Assembly: GCA_022559845.1 (NCBI GenBank)
Contig: CM040129.1
Coordinates: forward strand, 992,001-1,056,000
Reading direction: 5' to 3'
DNA from: Amorphophallus konjac
Taxonomy: Eukaryota > Streptophyta > Magnoliopsida > Alismatales > Araceae
DNA length: 64,000 nt
Shown: piece by piece, positions 22,134 to 34,047 of the stretch
Numbering within the stretch: the first letter of the stretch is position 1
Layout: each line of letters starts with the position of its first letter
Notes under the pieces: generated by a model
What the model was told of the DNA's origin: nothing
Seen by the model: only the letters and a program-made list of their open reading frames with translations
Databases searched by the model: none
Translations under genes and position numbers: made by a program

Positions 22134-23473
22134 CTCTCCGGTTGGCAGGGGAGGCTGGGGAGGAAAGGAGAGTTGGGGGAGAAGTTTGGAGTCGGTGTTT
22201 GCGAAATAGAAAAGGAGGGAATGAAGTGGCCACCGAAGGGGCGGCCGTTATTTTTTAAAATTTGGCTGTTAGGTAGAGGTATGTCGAAGACCGCTACTAT
22301 ATGATAGCGGCTTTGAGAGGACCGCCTTCTTCATAAGGCCCTTATGTTGGTTTATTTACTTGCCTGGTCTCTGCCTGGTCGTATAGCTTCTCTTCGGTGA
22401 TGTTTGTTCTTCCATGATCACACGTACACCTTGTTTGCTTTATCATTGTGGTGAAGTTGGCTCATTACATTATATACTGTTTGCTTTTGGCATTATGTTC
22501 TACTTTGTTCATGTCTATTTGCTCATAATTTGCTCACCTTGAAAAAGCCATAAAAATTTGAATATTTGAAAAAAAAATAGAAAAAATGCCGTTCCGCTTG
22601 ATGGGTGAGTCAGGTATGGCTTTCTATCCCTCCTCTTTATTGCATTATTATATGGTATCATATTATAATCTCAAGGACCAGTTGGTTTTCCGCGTGTTCC
22701 AGGATCTGATGTTCCCCTACAACAAAAACAATGATGATCTAGGTTCACACGTTTAACCTCCGGATAGGCCGCTAGGTTGGAAAAAACCCGGGGAGGATGG
22801 TTCCATCCTGCACGCCGTGGTTGCAGATGGTATCTTGACCTTGATTATCCCCGGGCTAGCAATGTTATCCTTGAGTATTTTCTATTTTATGTTTTCTTTG
22901 CATTCGTTTTAATGATTTCTTTATTTTAGCCCAGCATGCATCATGTCATCTTTTGAGCATTTACGCCTCGTGATCCTTTCAAGAGTTTCTCCTCTGCAAT
23001 GGCTAGTTGCACTTAAGTTCCTTGGATAAGAGAATCTCGTTCCACTCTGAATTTGAACGATTTCGTTGAACTACCCGCCTAGTTTGGTTGGCTGGCATGA
23101 CCCCTGTCTGGATTTTTATCCCGGTTGCATTTTTCTACTTTTTACGTTGTGCTCCTTTCCGACCCCCTCATTGTCTGTGGATTGTGTCCCCGATGGGCCT
23201 GGTCATGTTTCCTACTAGTTTAGTTCTCCAGACACGTATCATTCTTGTCATCCAGTCCTGGTGGTTAGTTCGGCATTTTCAGGGAGAATTCCTGTCGCTT
23301 GTTGGTTGTAACGAGTGTCTTTTGCCTTACTGCCCGCTTATCAGTTCTCTTCGCTTCATCTCCACGTCATCTCCGTTTCACGTCGCTGTTACCTTCGCTC
23401 CATCTCCTTTCCGCTTCACCTCCATGTCGCCTCCGCTCGCTCCCTTGCAAAGCGGACTTCAAGGAGGGGCATC
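22134..23473 (+). other. 3' interior of the Tat/Ogre-like element; possible upstream region of the antisense PMD gene
   Basis: About 1.3 kb between the PMD start codon and the 3' LTR, with no supported gene. The minus-strand promoter of the PMD gene should lie here if it has its own; no convincing TATA box was picked out. An inverted module sits at 22286-22330. The last bases, AAGGAGGGGCATC (about 23461-23473), form the polypurine tract. Confidence 0.55.
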
Positions 23474-24810
23474 TGTTGACACCTGTTTTATGCCTACAAG
23501 TTGAGTCCTTTTCTTATCCCCTTGATGATGTCCCGAGCTATCCATTGTTTTGAAGTATTTCCTTGATGGTGTTTTGAGTATATCTATGCATTACCAAGCT
23601 TCTTACTCCCTGGACGGGGTATGTTTGGAGTCAATTTTCCCTTGGCATGCATTCTGATTATAGCGGTTCTCCCTAGGCCGCTATCACTTGGTAGCGGTCC
23701 CATGAGGACCGCTTTCATCCTGCGACCCATTCCTTTGAAGCTGACCCGGTCAAACCTTATCCTCATGCCTGGTAGCAGTTTTGACCCGACCGTTTCCATT
23801 GGTAGCGGTCGTGCGATAGACCGCGTTCGCCACCCAAGCCCAGTTCCGTCCGAAGCTCCGTTTTCTTCGCCCGGGGATGTCTTAGGACTCTACCTTTGAG
23901 AGAGTTACGGCCCCGGACGGGGGGTGGACACTCTTGGACGATTATTCTTTGATTTTTCATGAGTTTATCCTTTGGAAAACTCTGGAATTCGCCCCGGGGA
24001 ACCCCAACTCGACCTAGGGTTTCTAAGGGATCGATATATAAGGGTTGGCTTCTTCCTCACTTCGGGGGGGATTTTGGGAGATTCACGCCGAAACTCTGCC
24101 GGTCCGGGGAGCGATCTTCTGCCAAGGGACCATGATGTTCACGTTCTAAGCATCCTCCCGTCCAGGGAGTATCTAGACCCTAGTGTTCAAACCCTCCTTC
24201 GTTCATTCCTTTTCTTCACATTGCATCACTATTCTTGCATTGTCTCGTGTTGTTCTATCACGTTCTAGTCATTCGTTGCATGTTTAAACATCCCTCCCAC
24301 TGTTTATCACGCCCCACAGGGGTTAAAAATCACCAACCCCCAGGTACTTGCCCCCCTTGTTATGCGTTTTAATTATTATAGTTTGATAGATATTGCACTA
24401 CTTGTAGATCTAATTGGGTTTGTTTTCTTTGTGTCTTCATCCTTCCTTGCAGGTTTACAGTACAATCAGCACGAGGCCCCTCTCTCTTGGCCGGCTGAGA
24501 GAGAGGGAGGATCGAACCCACAGCCCACGTTTCTGGGTGATGTTAGCGGTCTGGGGCGAACCGCCTTCATCAGGTAGCGGACGTGCGACCAACCACCTTC
24601 ACCTTTCAGCATCCCGCTTGCGAGTGCCGCTATCCTTCTCCTTTCTAAGGCTCGTAGCTCGGCCTTCCTGAGGTATTAGTCTTGGTGGCGATCATGGTCA
24701 GTTCTCTACTCCTCGCCCCCCTCTGTGTTTCATGCAAGTTCATGTCTATCTGTATGCTTACATTATTTAGTTAGGGGACGTCACTAGATTGAAACATTTA
24801 TATATCTACA
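23474..24810 (+). repeat. 3' LTR of the Tat/Ogre-like element
   Basis: This 1,337-bp direct repeat of 11186-12519 starts TGTTGACACC and ends ATATCTACA. It is followed by GCCGT, the target duplication. Confidence 0.92.
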
Positions 24811-25429
24811 GCCGTGTTTCGTGTTTTACGGCCTCGCTCTTCTTTGTTGTTGAGCTCCCCTTACTCTTGTCTATTCCCTACTCCTGCTGTACCCATTCAG
24901 TTTACAGCTTTATAGTGTAGCTTTTCCTGCTTTGCTGCACCTGCTGTTTTTGTTGTTGCTTCCGTTGCTTTGGGCGTTTTCCAGTGGGGATCCGCGTGAC
25001 CCCTACTGAGTTTCTGTTGAGACTCACCCCTGCTTTTCAGGTGGGTTTTGCCGTCCGCCTCTGCTGCTCGTGGAGGTGCGCGTTTGCTGTAGCTGCCAGC
25101 TGTACCTGCGTCGGGCTTCCCCCGACCCCAGTGTACGTTTCTTTCTGTCAGACTGTACTTGTTGTCTTTCCTTTGGGCTGGACTCTGGTGTATAATTGTA
25201 AATTTGAATTATTAATGAAAAAGTAATTTTATTTCTGCTACTTTAGCAATCCAATCTAATAAAATTTAATTGCTTACTATTATATCTGCTGGCTTCAATG
25301 TATTCCACACACTCCTTTTTCCCTTCGGCGCTTTCCCGTGCTTGGGAGGCCTCGCGGGTCTCATGTGGTATCACGTGTATTCGGTATTTATACCGGGTGC
25401 ACCGGGTATCCGGAATCCGGGTTGCTACA
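24811..25429 (+). repeat. 3' LTR of the LARD, right part
   Basis: This resumes the LARD LTR where 11185 left off and matches 5201-5819 closely. It ends GTTGCTACA and is followed by TAATA, the target duplication, and the rest of the interrupted short satellite monomer. Confidence 0.92.
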
Positions 25430-28400
25430 TAATATTTTTAAAATGTGTCAAATCGGGCCTATTTTCACCCCCATTCTTTTATTCTCACTCACTTCGATAG
25501 GGTATAACAAGGGTAACCCGCGTGACCGTGAGAGATTTTATGACTCAGTGAGGTTTTGAGTCGCTCTATTCATCATAAATTCTTCAGTAGAAAATATTTT
25601 TAAAATTTGTGAAATCGGGCCTATTTCTATCCTCTCCATTATTCTTGCTCCTTTCTATCAGTTTTATGAGAATAATTATTCTTACCCCTTCTTTCACGTA
25701 TGATTAAAGTCATTTGTGCTACCGTGCTAAAATTGAAGTCCCATTCATATTTAGGGTCACCCATTCCATCATAACTTCTTCTGTGTATAGTATTTTCAAC
25801 CTCGCTGATCCTTTGTTATTTTCATCCCCCTTCATGTATTCTCACTCCCTTCGATAGGGTATAACATGGGTAACTCGCGTGACCGTGAGAGAGTTTATGA
25901 CCCAGTGATGTTTTGAGTCGCTCTATTCATAATAAATTCCTTAGTAGAAAATATTTGAAAAATGTGTCAAATCGGGTCTATTTCTATCCTCTCCTTTATT
26001 CTTGCGCCTTTCCATCAGTTTTATGATAATAATTATTCTTACGCCTACTCTCACGTATGATTAAAGTCATTTGTGCTACCGTGCCAAAATTGAAGTTCCA
26101 TTCATGTTTAGGGCCACCTATTCCATCATAACTTCTTCTGTGTATAGTATTTTCAACCTCGCCGATCCTTTGTTATTTTCACCCCCTTCATTTATTCTCA
26201 CTCCCTTCGTTAGGGAATAATAAGGGTAACCCACGTGACCATGAGAGAGTTTATGACCCAGTGATGTTTTGAGTCGCTCTATTCATCATAAATTCTTCAA
26301 TAGAAAATATTTTTAAAATGTGTCAAATCGGGCCTATTTTAATCCTCTCCTCTATTCTTGCTCCTTTCTATCATTTTTATGATAATAATTATTCTTACGC
26401 CTTCTCTCACGTACGATTAAAGTCATTTTGGCTACCGTGCCAAAATTGAAGTCTCATTCTTATTTAGGGCCACCCATTCTATCATAACTTCTTATGTGTA
26501 TAGTATTTTCAACCACGCCGATCCTTTGTTATTTTCACCCCCTTTATTTATTCTCACACCCTTCGATAGGGTATAATAAGGGTAACCCGCGTGACCGTGA
26601 GAGATTTTATGACCTAGTGAGGTTTTGAGTCACACTATTCATCATAAATTCTTCAGTAGAAATTATTTTTAAAATGTGTCATTACGGGCCTATCTTAATC
26701 CTCTCCTTCATTCTTGCTCATTTCCATCAGTTTTATGATAATAATTATTCTTATACCTTCTCTCACATATGATTAAAGTCATTTGTGCTACCGTGCCAAA
26801 ATTGAAGTCCCATTCATATTTAGGGCCACCCATTCCAGCATAACTTCTTCTGTGTACAGTATTTTCAACCCCTCCGATCCTTTGTTATTTTCACCCTCAT
26901 TCACTTATTCCCACTCCCTTCGATAGGGTATAATAAGGGTAACCCGCGTGATCGTGAGGGAGTTTATGTCCCAGTGAGGTTTTGAGTAACTCTATTCATC
27001 ATAAATTCTTCAGTAGAAAATATTTTTAAAATGTGTCCAATCGGACCTATTTTACCCCCATTCTTTTATTCTCACTCCCTTTGATAAGGTATAATAAGGG
27101 TAACCCGCGTGACCGTGAGAGAGTTTATGACCCAGTGAGGTTTTGAGTCAGACTATTCATCATAAATTCTTCAGTAGATAATATTTTTAAAATGTGTCAA
27201 ATCGGGCCTATTTTCACCCCCATTCTTTTATTCTCACTCCCTTCGATAGGGTATAACAAGGGCAACCCGCGTGACCGTGAGAGAGTTTATGACTCAATGA
27301 GATTTTGAGTCGCTATATTTATCATAAATTCTTCAGTAGAAAATATTTTTAAAATGTGTGAAATCGGGCATATTTCTATCCTCTCCTCTATTCTTGCTCC
27401 TTTCCATCAGTTTTATGATAATAATTATTGTTACCCCTTCTCTCACGTATGATTAAAGTCATTTGTGCTACCGTGCCAAAATTGAAGTCTCATTCATATT
27501 TAGGGCCACCCATTCCATCATAACTTCTTCTGTGTATAGTATTTTCAACCTCGCCGATCCTTTGTTATTTTCATCCCCCTTCATTTATTCTCACTCCCTT
27601 CGATAAGGTATAATATGGGTAACCCGCGTGACCGTGAAAGAGTTTATGACCTAGTGAGGTTTTGAGTAGCTCTATTCATCATAAATTCTTTAGTAGAAAA
27701 TATTTTTAAAATATGTCAAATCGTGTCTATTTCCATCCTCTCCTTTATTCTTGCGCCTTTCCATCAGTTTTATGATAATAATTATTCTTACGCCTTCTCT
27801 CACGTATGATTAAAGTCATTTGTGCTACTGTGCCAAAATTGAAGTCCCATTCATGTTTATGGCCACCTATTCCATCATAACTTCTTCTGTCTATAGTATT
27901 TTCAATCTCGCCGATCCTTTATTATTTTCACCCCCTTCATTTATTCTCACTCCCTTCGATAGGGTATAATAAGGGTAACCCACGTGACCGTGAGAGAGTT
28001 TATGACCCAGTGATATTTTGAGTCGCTCTATTCATCATAAATTCTTCAATAGAAAATATTTTTAAAATATGTCAAATCGGACCTATTTTAATCCTCTCCT
28101 CTATTCTTGCTCCTTTCTATAATTTTTATGATAATAATTATTCTTACGCCCTCTCTCATGTATGATTAAAGTCATTTTTTCAACCGTGCCAATATTGAAG
28201 TCCCATTTATATTTAGGGCCACCCATTCCATCATAACTTCTCTTGTGTATAGTACTTTCAACCCCGCCGATCCTTTGTTATTTTCAACCCCCTTCATTTA
28301 TTCTCACTCCCTAAGATAGGGTATAATAAGGGTAACCCGCATGACCGTGAGAGGGTTTATGACCCAGTGAGGTTTTGAGTCACACTATTCATCATAAATT

Positions 28401-29333
28401 CTTCTATAGAAATTATTTTAAAAATGTGTCAAATCGGGCCTATTTTAATCCTCTCCTTTATTCTTGCTCATTTCCATCAGTTTTATGATAATAATTATTC
28501 TTATACCTTCTCTCACGTATGATTAAAGTCATTTGTGGTACCGTGCCAAAATTGAAGTTCCATTCATATTTAGGGCCACCCATTCCATCATAACTTCTTC
28601 TGTGTACAGTATTTTCAACCCCTCCGATCCTTTGTTATTTTCACCCCCATTCACTTATTCTCACTCCCTTCGATAGGGTATAATAAGGGTAACCCGCGTG
28701 ATCGTGAGGGAGTTTATGTCCCTGTGAGGTTTTGAGTAACTCTATTCATCATAAATTCTTTAGTAGAAAATATTTTTAAAATATGTCCAATCGGACCTAT
28801 TTTACCCCCATTCTTTTATTCTCACTCCCCTCGATAGGGTATAATAAGGGTAACCCGCGTGACCGCGAGAGAGTTTATGACCTAGTGAGGTTTTGAGTCA
28901 GACTATTCATCATAAATTCTTCAGTAGATAATATTTTTAAATGTGTCAAATCGGGCCTATTTTCACCCCCATTCTTTTATTCTCACTCCCTTCGATAGGG
29001 TATAACAAGGGCAACCCGCGTGACCGTGAGAGAGTTTATGTCTCAGTGAGATTTTGAGTCGCTCTATTCATCATAAATTCTTTAGTAGAAAATATTTTTA
29101 AAATATGTCAAATCGGACCTATTTTAATCCTCTCCTCTATTCTTGCTCCTTTCTATAATTTTTATGATAATACTTAATTTTACCCCTTCTCTCACGTATG
29201 ATTAAAGTCATTTGTGCTACCGTGCCAAAATTGAGGTCCCATTCATATTCAGGGCCTCCCATTCCATCACAACTTCTTCTATGTATAGTATTTTCAACCT
29301 CGGCGATCCTGTGTTATTTTCATCCACCTTCAT
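25430..29333. repeat. Satellite array, block 2
   Basis: Monomer starts fall at about 25554, 25911, 26267, 26623 (L1-L4), 26980, 27141 (S1, S2), 27303, 27660, 28016, 28373 (L1-L4), 28730, 28891 (S1, S2) and 29052. Two full six-monomer higher-order units of about 1.75 kb are visible. The monomer starting at 29052 looks like an L3/L1 hybrid and is interrupted by the solo LTR at 29334; without it the monomer is 357 bp. Confidence 0.95.
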
Positions 29334-31707
29334 TGTAAGGCCCGTGCCTTAATGGATCCTTAATGGATTTCGTTCTAGTATTTGTTCTGGAATTTCTGGC
29401 TATTTTCCTGGATTTTTAGGAATTTTTCTGGTATTTTTCCGGATTTATTTGGAGTTGTTTGAGGGTTATTTGAAATTAATAAGATTTTAATATATATAAT
29501 AATTATATTATATAATAATTATTTTTATTTTTATTTCTTTTAATCCCTCACCCCCTCTCTCTCTCTCTCCCTCGTCGATCTCACTCTCCCTCACGCTCTC
29601 TCTCTCCACCGCGGCCGTCCTCTTCCCCTCTCTTGGGTTGCAGGCCGAACGAGGTCGGTTCGAGGCATGGTTGGCGCCGTTGGATTCCTCGCGTCGAGAG
29701 GAACGCGTGGGTACCCATTTCGGCATGATTCGGTGATCGTGGGAGCGAGGTGGAGCGTGAAGGCCTCGTGGCTCTTCCTCCTTGCATGCGGCCATTTCGT
29801 TGGTTTCGGCTCGCGTAAGTTAGGGGGATGGAATCCTGATCTCGCTAGGATCATTTCCTATAGCTCATTCTTTCAATTAGAACCCCGTGGCATGCATAAT
29901 GTTTATTTTTCCTATTTGTGGGGTTTTAGCTAAATCCTTGAGTTTAATACTTTTTAGGCATTGCATGTGATGTTTTTCGGTGTTAAATTGTTGTATGCGA
30001 TGTATGGTTTGACAGGTTACAGGTTTTTACGTCAATACCCGATGATTTCTATCATCCGGGAGGGCTCCGGTTTTCAAACCGTACCCGCCCGTGTTCCAGG
30101 TGGTGTGACGGTCCTGCCAGGAACCGTCACACGCCTGACGGTCCTTAGTGGACGCGTCGTTTCCAAACAACGGCCCGATGAGGGTGCGTTATTTGGAGAG
30201 TAACGGTGGGATCCCCATCCGTTACTCGTTGTGCATCGTGCGTTGACCGGGTCAGGCGGTTAGCCCAACGGCCAGTCGGCCGGCCGTCGCTTCCGTCCGA
30301 CGCGCCTGAGCGAGCACGTCGCTTCGCCTGCGACTGACTTCGAACGCTGTATGTTGGGTTTTGGCCTCGGGTGGATGTAACGGCGGTGACCCAACGCGTT
30401 GCTTCGATGTAACGCACAGGGCCCCTACCGTTACATTCCTTTTAAGGCCCTTTGAGCTGGAACTCAGATGGAAATAACGGATGGAGACAGACGCGTCGTT
30501 CTTGGTGTAACGTGCCAGTCCCCGACCGTTACTTTCATGTAGCGCGTGGGCACTCGACCGCCGCTTGCCTGTTGGTTTGGAATAGTTGCCAGCCTTCTCG
30601 TTATGCGTTCCATTCCATATATAGGCCATATTTATATTGTTTTATTGTACGATGGCATGTTTCTCATACCAATAGAATAGCTTTTCTTTCCATGCAATGG
30701 AGCCACTGTTGTTGCCCTAGGTCTGTTGAGTACCGACCCGCTTGAGGATAGCGGAGGGGTGTTTCCCATACACGGTTTGTAAGCTAGTTCCGTGGGCTCC
30801 CAGCCAATGGTAGCGTCCTACCAAGGGAGAAAACTAGCTAGAGGGCCTGGCTCAGGCTAGAGTCAGTGTGTGCACACGTGGTCGGAGACTGTGGACTGAC
30901 ACCGACGGGTGCCACTCCGACTGGTCACTTGGTTTGGTACTTGTACGCGCTCAGCTTGTCGTTTACCGACTGCGAGTGCTTGAGATGCAGTGTAAGTCGT
31001 CAGTGGACGCTTCTGGTTTCTGCTCTAGTGGTTGTCCTTCCTTATTATTTGGATTAGTTAAGGCTTATTCTATTTTGGTAGATTTAGTTTTAGTCGCTTG
31101 CATTTATTTAGCTTTGGCATGTGTTAGCTGTTCTACTTGCTTAGTTAGAGTTTACTGCTTTGCTTGAGTAGTTTATTCATGCCATTGACTGTTATTTTAA
31201 TTAAATGCATGCTCTAATGGCATTTATTTATGCATGAATGCTTCTTTAGTGCGAGGTAGGGATCCGCGTGACCCCTACTGAGTCTGGCTATGACTCACCC
31301 TTCTCCTTTGAGGTGAGCCGCGCCCATCGTCTCCCGTTGCTTCGTGAGCTATTTCGGAGACCGCGTCTAGCTGCCAGCTCTAGTCGAGCCGCCTTTTTGA
31401 GGCTTTTGTTGTACCTTTGCCGGGGTATGCCCCGTGTAGTTGTACTCTTGTGGACTAGTACTTTTGTTTATCTGGACTAGTATATATATATCACTCTGGT
31501 TATTTTGAATTGCTTCCGCACTTGTGTTAATTTTATTACTTAATTGTAATCTACGCGTTCCAAATTGCAGTTCGTTATGCATTCCCTCGACATAACCTTA
31601 CTAACCCTTCAGGGGCCTCATCAGCCTCTTGGGTGGCTTCCCCAGTTCTTGGTATCGGTGTATCGATGTTATCGGTATATCGGTATCCTGAACTCTGGGT
31701 CGTTACA
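29334..31707 (+). mobile_element. Solo LTR of the Tekay-like family
   Basis: A 2,374-bp LTR runs from TGTAAGGCCC to GGGTCGTTACA, with a perfect TTCAT duplication at 29329-29333 and 31708-31712. It matches the LTRs of the two-LTR element at 44961-56939. It contains a TATA-rich stretch (about 29489-29530), a CT-rich tract (about 29549-29620), a hairpin array (about 30108-30570), the G-box block at 30864-30883 and the block at 30987-31010. Solo LTRs arise by recombination between the two LTRs of one element. Confidence 0.95.
30108..30570. repeat. Quasi-palindrome array in Tekay-like LTR
   Basis: Modules include GTGACGGTCCT / AGGAACCGTCAC (30107-30132), GTAACGG / CCGTTAC (about 30200-30226) and GTAACG / CCGTTAC (about 30409-30435). 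Equivalent arrays lie in the other copies at about 35205-35660, 38815-39365, 45718-46180, 47895-48360 and 55328-55795. Arm sequence varies between modules but usually stays complementary. Confidence 0.75.
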
Positions 31708-34047
31708 TTCATTTATTCTCACTCCCTTCGATAGGGTATAATAAGGGTAACCCGCGTGACCGTGAGAGAGTTTATGACCCAGTGAGATTTTGAGTCACAC
31801 TATTCATCATAAATTCTTCAGTAGAAATTATTTTTAAAATGTGTCAAATCGGGCCTATTTTACTCCTCTCCTTTATTCTTGCTCATTTCCATCAGTTTTA
31901 TGATAATAATTATTCTTATACCTTCTCTCACGTATGATTAAAGTCATTTGTGTTACCGTGCCAAAATTGAAGTCCCATTCATATTTAGGGCCACCCATTC
32001 CATCATAACTTCTTCTGTGTACAGTATTTTCAACCCCTCGATCCTTTGTTATTTTCACCCCCATTCACTTATTCTCACTCCATTCGATAGGGTATAATAA
32101 GGGTAACCAGCGTGACCGTGAGGGAGTTTATGACTCTGTGAGGTTTTGAGTAGCTCTATTCATCATAAATTCTTCAGTAGAAAATATTTTTGAAATGTGT
32201 CAAATCGGACCTATTTTCACCCCCATTCTTTTATTCTCACTGCCTTCGATAGGGTATAATAAGGGTAACCCGCGTGACCGTGAGAGAGTTTATGACCCAG
32301 TGAGGTTTTGAGTCACACTATTCATCATAAATTCTTCAGTAGAAAATATTTTTAAAATATGTCAAATCGGTCCTATTTTCACCCCCATTCTTTTATTCTC
32401 ACTCCCTTCGATAGGGTATAACACGGGTAACCCGCGTGACCGTGAGAGAGTTTATGACTCAGTGAGGTTTTGAGTCGCTCTATTCATCATAAATTCTTCA
32501 GTAGAAAATATTATTAAAATGTGTGAAATAGGGCCTATTTCTATCCTCTCTATTATTCTTGCTCTTTTCCATCAGTTTTATGATAATAATTATTCTTACC
32601 CCTTCTTTCACGTATGATTAAAGTCATTTGTGCTACCGTGCCAAAATTGAAGCCCCATTCATATTTAGGGTCACCCATTCCATCATAACTTCTTCTGTGT
32701 ATAGCATTTTCAACCTCGCTGATCCTTTGTTAGTTTCATTCCCCTTCATTTATTCTCACTCCATTCGATAGGGTATAATATGGGTAACCCACGTGACGGT
32801 GAGAGAGTCTATGAGCTAGTGATGTTTTGAGTCGCTCTATTCATAATAAATTCCTTAGTAGAAAATATTTGAAAAATGTGTCAAATCGGGTCTATTTCTA
32901 TCCTCTCCTTTATTCTTGCGCCTTTCCATCAGTTTTATGATAATAATTATTCTTACGCCTTCTCTCACGTATGATTAAAGTCATTTGTGCTACCGTGCCA
33001 AAATTGAAGTCCCATTCATGTTTAGGGCCACCTATTCCATCATAACTTCTTCTGTGTATAGTATTTTCAACCTCGCCGATCCTTTGTTATTTTCACCCCC
33101 CTTCTTTTATTCTCACTCCCTTCATTAGGGTATAATAAGAGTAACCTACGTGGCCGTGAGAGAGTTTATGACCCAGTGATGTTTTGAGTCACTCTATTTA
33201 TCATAAATTCTTCAATAGAAAATATTTTTAAAATGTGTCAAATCGGGCCTATTTTAATCCTCACCTCTATTCTTGCTCCTTTCTATCATTTTTATGATAA
33301 TAATTATTCTTACGCCTTCTCTCACGTACGACTAAAGTCATTTTTGCTACCGTGCCAAAATTGAAGTCTCATTCATATTTAGGGTAACCTATTCCATCAT
33401 AACTTCTCTTGTGTATAGTACTTTCAACCACGCCGATCCTTTGTTATTTTCACCCCCTTCATTTATTCTCACTTCCTTCGATAGGGTATAATAAGGGTAA
33501 CCCGCGTGACCGTGAGAGAGTTTATGACCCAGTGAGGTTTTGAGTCACACTATTCATCATAAATTCTACAGTAGAAATTATTTTTAAAATATGTCAAATC
33601 GGGCCTATTCTAATCCTCTCCATTATTCTTGCTCATTTTCATCAGTTTTATGATAATAATTATTCTTATACCTTCTCTCACGTATGATTAAAGTCATTTG
33701 TGCTACCGTGCCATAATTGAAGTCCCATTCATATTTAGGGCCACCCATTCCATCATAACTTCTTCTGTGTACAGTATTTTCAACCCCTCCGATCCTTTCT
33801 TATTTTCACCCCCATTCACTTATTCACACTTCCTTCGATAGGGTATAATAAGGGTAACCCGCGTGATCGTGAGGGAGTTTATGTCCCAGTGAGGTTTTGA
33901 GTAACTCTATTCATCATAAATTCTTCGGTAGAAAATATTTTTAAAATGTGTCCAATCAGACCTATTTTTACCCCCATTCTTTTATTCTCACTCCCTTCGA
34001 TAGGGTATAATAAGGGTAACCCGCGTGATCGCGAGAGAGTTTATGAC
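31708..34047. repeat. Satellite array, block 3
   Basis: Monomer starts fall at about 31788 (L4), 32144, 32306 (S1, S2), 32468, 32825, 33182, 33538 (L1-L4) and 33895 (S1, interrupted at 34047). Spacing is 356-357 and 162 bp as elsewhere. Confidence 0.95.

Larger units (their letters stand above)
11186..24810 (+). mobile_element. Tat/Ogre-like non-autonomous LTR retrotransposon with antisense PMD gene
   Basis: This 13,625-bp element is nested in the LARD 3' LTR. It begins TGTTGACACC and ends ATATCTACA, with a 5-bp target duplication carrying one mismatch. LTRs are 11186-12519 and 23474-24810. The internal region holds a broken gag-like frame, a proline-rich frame running into an unknown frame, an A-rich low-complexity stretch and an antisense PMD gene. 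Tat/Ogre assignment rests on the Gag pattern (GLSLEGPAKDWFFTLP, a conserved RWR motif, C-X2-H-X4-H-X4-C), a TGGCGA-type primer site and the presence of extra ORFs, a known habit of the Tat lineage. I found no RT, RNase H or integrase in 11 kb of interior, so it probably moved in trans. The two LTRs differ at about 30 sites (~2%) by eye. Confidence 0.8.
1958..25429 (+). mobile_element. LARD-type non-autonomous LTR retrotransposon, carrying a nested element
   Basis: The element starts TGTAATGCCC and ends GTTGCTACA, with a perfect 5-bp target duplication TAATA at 1953-1957 and 25430-25434. Removing the nested 13,625-bp insertion and its duplicated 5 bp leaves about 9.84 kb: 5' LTR of 3,862 bp, internal region of about 2.08 kb, 3' LTR of about 3.9 kb. 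With the insertion removed, the interrupted satellite monomer is restored to 162 bp. The internal region has no Gag, protease, RT or integrase motif. Very long LTRs around a short non-coding core fit the LARD (large retrotransposon derivative) class. Its termini and PPT region resemble the Tekay-like element at 44961-56939, which is its likely helper (inference). Confidence 0.9.

Noticed and set aside
21841..22304. Plus-strand frames of 122-137 codons
   Set aside because: They are complements of exon 1 of the antisense PMD gene.
25554..29052. CENP-B box in the satellite
   Set aside because: TTCGATAGGG and AAATCGGG blocks look suggestive, but no window fits TTCGnnnnAnnCGGG.
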